A stretch of DNA of 11,132 nt from Euperipatoides rowelli (taxonomy: Eukaryota; Onychophora; Udeonychophora; Euonychophora; Peripatopsidae), in NCBI GenBank assembly GCA_003024985.2, contig PXIH01S0001708.1, one strand, 5' to 3'. Shown one piece after another: positions 8,479-11,132 of the stretch. The position numbers and the translations under genes are program-made. Under the pieces are notes generated by a model, which saw only the letters and a list, made by a program, of their open reading frames with translations, was not told the DNA's origin and did no database searches. Numbering within the stretch: the stretch's first letter is position 1; each line of letters opens with the position of its first letter.

Positions 8479-8964
8479 AAGTTTTTTTCCTTTTTTTTTA
8501 ATTTTTTAAAACTTTGTAGGCCTAACATTCAGTCATTTAAGATATAAGCTTTTTTTATATATATAACTAGTGATAAAATAGTAAAACACATGAATTTTTA
8601 AAAATATTTATATATTTTTATTTGTAAAGTAAACTTCTGAAGTCTGAGTTTTTTCATGAAAAATTTCTAAAATTGGCACATTGTAAAATTAATATGAATT
8701 TGTTAAACCTTTACAGGTATAATACAGTAAAAATAGCGTACACACTATTGTAAATTATCATGTACAACATTCAATGTTTTGATATTGAACTGTAAAGTTA
8801 GATTTTGCAAACTATTGTTTCATTAGCAGTAATAAATCTAATTGTAAAACAGTTTACTTAAGATTTATTATGTTTGTATATTTAGTTAAGATATAATAAA
8901 CTGGCAAAGAGGAAATAACTAAATTGCCACTAGTAAATAACAAATTTTTTTTTTCGTTCCTTAA
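8479..8964. other. AT-rich stretch before the gypsy relic, no gene
   Basis: No 5' LTR matching TGTGGCA...TGCCACA and no primer binding site were found here, although the gag relic begins just downstream. An open frame on the - strand (8854-9060) overlaps the gag start and has no recognisable motif. TAGGCCTA occurs at 8517-8524. Confidence 0.5.
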
Positions 8965-9501
8965 AAAAAAAAAAAGAGTAAAGAAATTATAATCATTATA
9001 CAATGCAAAATAGCAAGGTTCTATTCCCATCAAATTAGTTGGCCGAGATACACAGACCAAATAAAATTATTCCTAATAGCAAACGAAGTTGCCGATGAGC
9101 TTAAAGTAATGATAGTTTTAAGTTATTGGAGTAAGCACTTTTAATCTACTTACGATCTAGTGGATTCAACTAAATTGGCAGAGTTATCTATAGAGGAAAT
9201 ATTTAATACTTTAGAGCAACATTATAATCTAAACATTTATCAACAATGGAGAGATTTGTATTCCGAAAATGAATTAAAAAAGAAGAGGAATCGGTAATAG
9301 AATTAATTCATTGCAGATCTAAGAAAATTAAATGTAAACTGTGAGCTAGAAGACAAACTGAACTTGTTCATGCTGACCAGTTTATCTTTGAGATTTACAA
9401 CAATTCTATCCAGAAAAGGTTAATTCTAGTAAGAATCGACATTGAATTTGACAATATAGTTCAAATACAGCAGCTGAAATGTCAAACAAGGTTCAAATAA
9501 A
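8965..9501 (+). pseudogene. Gypsy gag (capsid) relic
   Basis: Gag packages the retrotransposon RNA in cytoplasmic particles. One frame reads SWPRYTDQIKLFLIANEVAD (9037-9096) with an in-frame stop at 9142-9144. It then reads DLVDSTKLAELSIEEIFNTL, EQHYNL and QQWRDLYSENELK (up to about 9279). This matches the usual order of the mag/gypsy capsid: W..Y..., FL.AN, a helix ending LLRDL, and a HY.P-type helix. A short patch EEESVIELI is one frame over (9282-9308). The original frame resumes at 9313 with ADLRKLNVNCELEDKLN and runs to a stop at 9499. Two compensating indels near 9280 and 9310 plus the stop show it is dead. No convincing start codon is preserved upstream of the W..Y motif. Confidence 0.75.
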
Positions 9502-9570
9502 TTAAAAACGGAAAAACAAAATTCTTTCAGAGAAGAGTTCAGTTTAAAGAAAATTAATGAAACTGATTAT

Positions 9571-9675
9571 AAAATTTCCTACGTGTGAGCATTGTGCCAA
9601 CCACGAGCAGAAAATCTGCAATTTTAAGAATGCTGTTTTGAATGTAATAAAAGAGGACACATCAAATTAATTTCA
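9571..9675 (+). pseudogene. Gag nucleocapsid relic: two CCHC zinc knuckles
   Basis: The first knuckle reads CEHCANHEQKIC (9584-9619), a CX2CX2HX4C pattern one residue shorter than usual. FKNA follows. The second continues one frame over as CFECNKRGH (9634-9660), with the final cysteine replaced in a KLIS sequence. Paired knuckles separated by FKNA are typical of mag-like gypsy gag proteins, which use them to bind RNA. A frameshift between the knuckles and the lost last cysteine make this non-functional. Confidence 0.75.
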
Positions 9676-9734
9676 GACAGGCGCAAACAAATAATTTTAA
9701 ATCAAACTCTAAAACAATTCATACTTCTTCGGCT

Positions 9735-10100
9735 TTGGCAGAAAATAAAGTTAATGATGATGAACTGATAAATGTACAAACAACATTAAACCAGATAAAT
9801 AGAGATGTTCAGTCTATTTTAATAAAATTAAAAATAGATAATGTAGACATTACCTTCAAGTTAGATCATATAGTGGCAGAAATATCAATATTGCCTAACC
9901 AAATATTTTGGAAATATTAGCCTACTAGAAACTTAAACTTTACAAATTTAATATTAAAAGCATTTGACCACCTAGTAAAGCCATTAGGTACATGAACTAA
10001 ATAATATTAAGGCCAAAGGACTGGAATTGCCATTACAAAAAAAAAAAAAAAGACTTGCATCTCTATTGGGAAATTCTTGGTTCAAAGAATTAGAGATTAC
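9735..10100 (+). pseudogene. Retropepsin-type aspartic protease relic
   Basis: The open frame 9735-9920 (61 codons) includes KLKIDNVDITFKLD, then HIVAE, then ISILPNQIF at residues 31-58. This is the strand before and the strand after a retropepsin active site. The first Asp is kept at residue 44, but the following TG of the DTGA signature is replaced by HIV, with one extra residue. The domain end is recognisable at 10062-10091 as SLLGNSWFKE, matching the LLGR.W-type motif. Between them are a stop at 9918, further stops and an A15 run (10037-10051). The protein would process Gag-Pol in an active element. This copy cannot. Confidence 0.72.
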
Positions 10101-10180
10101 AATAAGCAATTTTCTAAAGTTCTGTGCTTTCTCTCACTGCTGTTAACATAATAATAAATTTGGATGACAAACTTAAATAA

Positions 10181-10612
10181 GTAGAATATCTAGGACATAT
10201 AATAAGTGCAGAAGGAATTCAACTCTGTAACACTAAAATTAAAGCCAATACAGAAACATCTACCCCTACCAATGGTGATCAGCTACATCCAGAAGGACCA
10301 TGGAATAGAGTCTATGTAGACCTAATAGGACCAGCACACAACAAAATGTTTATTGTTACAGTGGATAGCTACTCCAAATGGCCTGAGGTCAAAATCATAA
10401 ATAGAACTGACTCAGAAACTATAATAACCAACTTGGAGGAGTACTCTCATTATGGATACCTCTGTTATATGATCACTGACAATGGAACACAATTCACATC
10501 AACCAGCTTTCAAAAATACTTAAAGTACAGAGACATCACCCACATCAGAAACCTGCCATACCACCCTGCATCAAACGGGTAGGCCTAAGCAGAATGTTTT
10601 GTGTTAAACTAG
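10181..10612 (+). pseudogene. RT stub read in frame into the integrase catalytic core, two stops inside
   Basis: One open frame from 10181 to 10579 (133 codons) starts with VEYLGHIISAEGIQ, the end of the Ty3/gypsy RT palm. It passes at about 10250 into TPTNGDQLHPEGPWNRVYVD, the start of the integrase core. RNase H and the integrase HHCC finger are absent. The DDE residues are D at 10319-10321 (VYVDLIGP), D at 10478-10480 (MITDNGTQFTS) and E at 10592-10594 (AECFV), all in the same frame. They are separated by 52 and 37 codons. The second interval contains two extra codons, including stops TAG at 10580 and TAA at 10586, after HPASNG. Without the two extra codons the spacing is the classical D-35-E. 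A further stop follows at 10610. Integrase would insert the cDNA into the host genome. Confidence 0.85.
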
Positions 10613-11081
10613 AAGACCCCACAAGCTTATCATTTCAGGTCCAAGTCAATGTTCCTGGAAACAAACATAATGACAAGTATTATTGTGGATACACCCAATG
10701 CCAAATCCACCCTCCCCCAAATGAATCTCTGAATGAACATTTACAGAAGGACAAAGGATACTATCAAAATCCTACTCACAACAGAAAAATGCAAACAAAA
10801 TTATAGAGGAAATGATCACCAAGGATCCTGTGTCCAGTCATATTTATGGTGCTATTCAAAGACAGAAAATAAGACAAGCGTCATCTTGATTGAACAGCTA
10901 TACCATTCACACCTACTTGTACAGAAACTATCAACCTACATAACAGAGGACAATTGAGCCACTTGAAATCACCACAATCATCAAGACCAGCAAACCCAAC
11001 ATAGAAATCCGGCTGAACATTCACTCGCCTGAATCAATATGGTACTCAATGTCTGAGAAAATCACCGGACAAACTCTAATA
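10613..11081 (+). pseudogene. Degenerate pol 3' region between the integrase core and polypurine tract
   Basis: Two overlapping open frames (10594-10806 and 10733-10957) cover this part. In one frame TPNAKSTLP (about 10691-10717) weakly recalls the 'TPH.TTG..P' segment that follows the integrase core in mag-like elements. Near 10800, IIEEMITKDPVSSHIYGA in another frame looks retroelement-like but was not assigned. SSRPANP near 10980-11000 recalls basic tails of gypsy pol. The spacing fits a deleted and frameshifted integrase C-terminus. Confidence 0.45.
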
Positions 11082-11094
11082 TTAAAGGAGGAGT
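11082..11094 (+). other. Polypurine tract (plus-strand primer site) of the gypsy relic
   Basis: TTAAAGGAGGAGT lies two bases upstream of the TGTGGCA LTR start. A purine-rich AAAGGAGGAG directly before an LTR is the standard primer site for plus-strand DNA synthesis. Confidence 0.7.
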
Positions 11095-11096
11095 AT

Positions 11097-11132
11097 TGTG
11101 GCATATTGGCAACACATTATATATACAGTATA
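11097..11132 (+). mobile_element. Start of the gypsy 3' LTR, cut by the window end
   Basis: TGTGGCATATTGGCAACACA begins right after the polypurine tract with the canonical TG. Its first seven bases are the inverted complement of 90-96. The last 13 bases (11120-11132) are identical to 1-13 of the window. Confidence 0.65.

Larger units (their letters stand above)
8965..11132 (+). mobile_element. Ty3/gypsy LTR retrotransposon relic, mag-like, lacking an adjacent 5' LTR
   Basis: In order on the + strand are gag, two zinc knuckles, aspartic protease, a stub of reverse transcriptase, the integrase core, a degenerate tail, a polypurine tract and the first 36 bases of a 3' LTR. This is the Ty3/gypsy order (PR-RT-RH-IN). 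The gag layout with a CX2C...H...C FKN knuckle pair and the HPASNG...AE integrase end suggest the mag lineage, which is an inference from general family knowledge. The internal part is about 2.1 kb, against roughly 4 kb or more expected, because most of RT, all of RNase H and the integrase N-terminus are deleted. No 5' LTR lies directly upstream. Confidence 0.8.

Noticed and set aside
1-11132. CRISPR array, toxin-antitoxin, phage or other prokaryotic system
   Set aside because: No regularly spaced identical repeats and no bacterial-type operons or ribosome binding sites. All protein relics are eukaryotic retrotransposon types.

Overview
This is AT-rich, non-coding eukaryotic DNA from an invertebrate-like animal genome. 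I found no intact gene and no tRNA, rRNA or CRISPR array. The open frames present are short. Almost everything recognisable is a decayed transposable element. The mix is a hAT MITE, a Tigger/pogo-like TIR element, a Helitron-like 5' end, Ty1/copia, an APE-endonuclease LINE, Ty3/gypsy of mag-like type, a satellite and microsatellites. This mix fits a metazoan such as a mollusc, arthropod or other invertebrate, but it does not identify the species.

Layout. Positions 1-96 look like the 3' part of a short LTR. A 447-bp hAT-type MITE with a perfect 8-bp target duplication lies at 596-1042. A Helitron-like 5' end starts at 1847. A 1008-bp TIR element with TA target sites (2100-3107) interrupts one copy of a short duplicated sequence, and the uninterrupted copy sits just downstream at 3162-3229. 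From 3512 to about 5080 there is a frame-broken Ty1/copia RT and RNase H on the + strand. From about 6650 down to 5600 there is a frame-broken LINE endonuclease and linker on the - strand. This abuts an (AAT)n/(GAT)n microsatellite at 6677-6782. A LINE/SINE-like 3' tail on the - strand lies near 7231-7345. A tandem array of about 57-bp units fills 8171-8478.

From 8965 to the window end is a Ty3/gypsy relic read on the + strand: gag, two zinc knuckles, aspartic protease, a stub of RT, the integrase core, a polypurine tract at 11082, and the start of a 3' LTR at 11097. All domains carry stops, frameshifts or deletions. In one place the RT stub reads in frame straight into the integrase core, with RNase H and the integrase zinc finger missing.

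The first 13 and last 13 bases of the window are identical. The end carries an LTR start (TGTGGCA) and the beginning carries a matching LTR end (TGCCACA). Either two LTRs of the same family bracket the window, or the sequence is a circle-like or repeat-bounded contig. I see no novel functional system. The best observations are structural: the filled and empty transposon sites side by side, the LTR-bounded ends, the RT-IN in-frame deletion and the satellite with TIR-like units.
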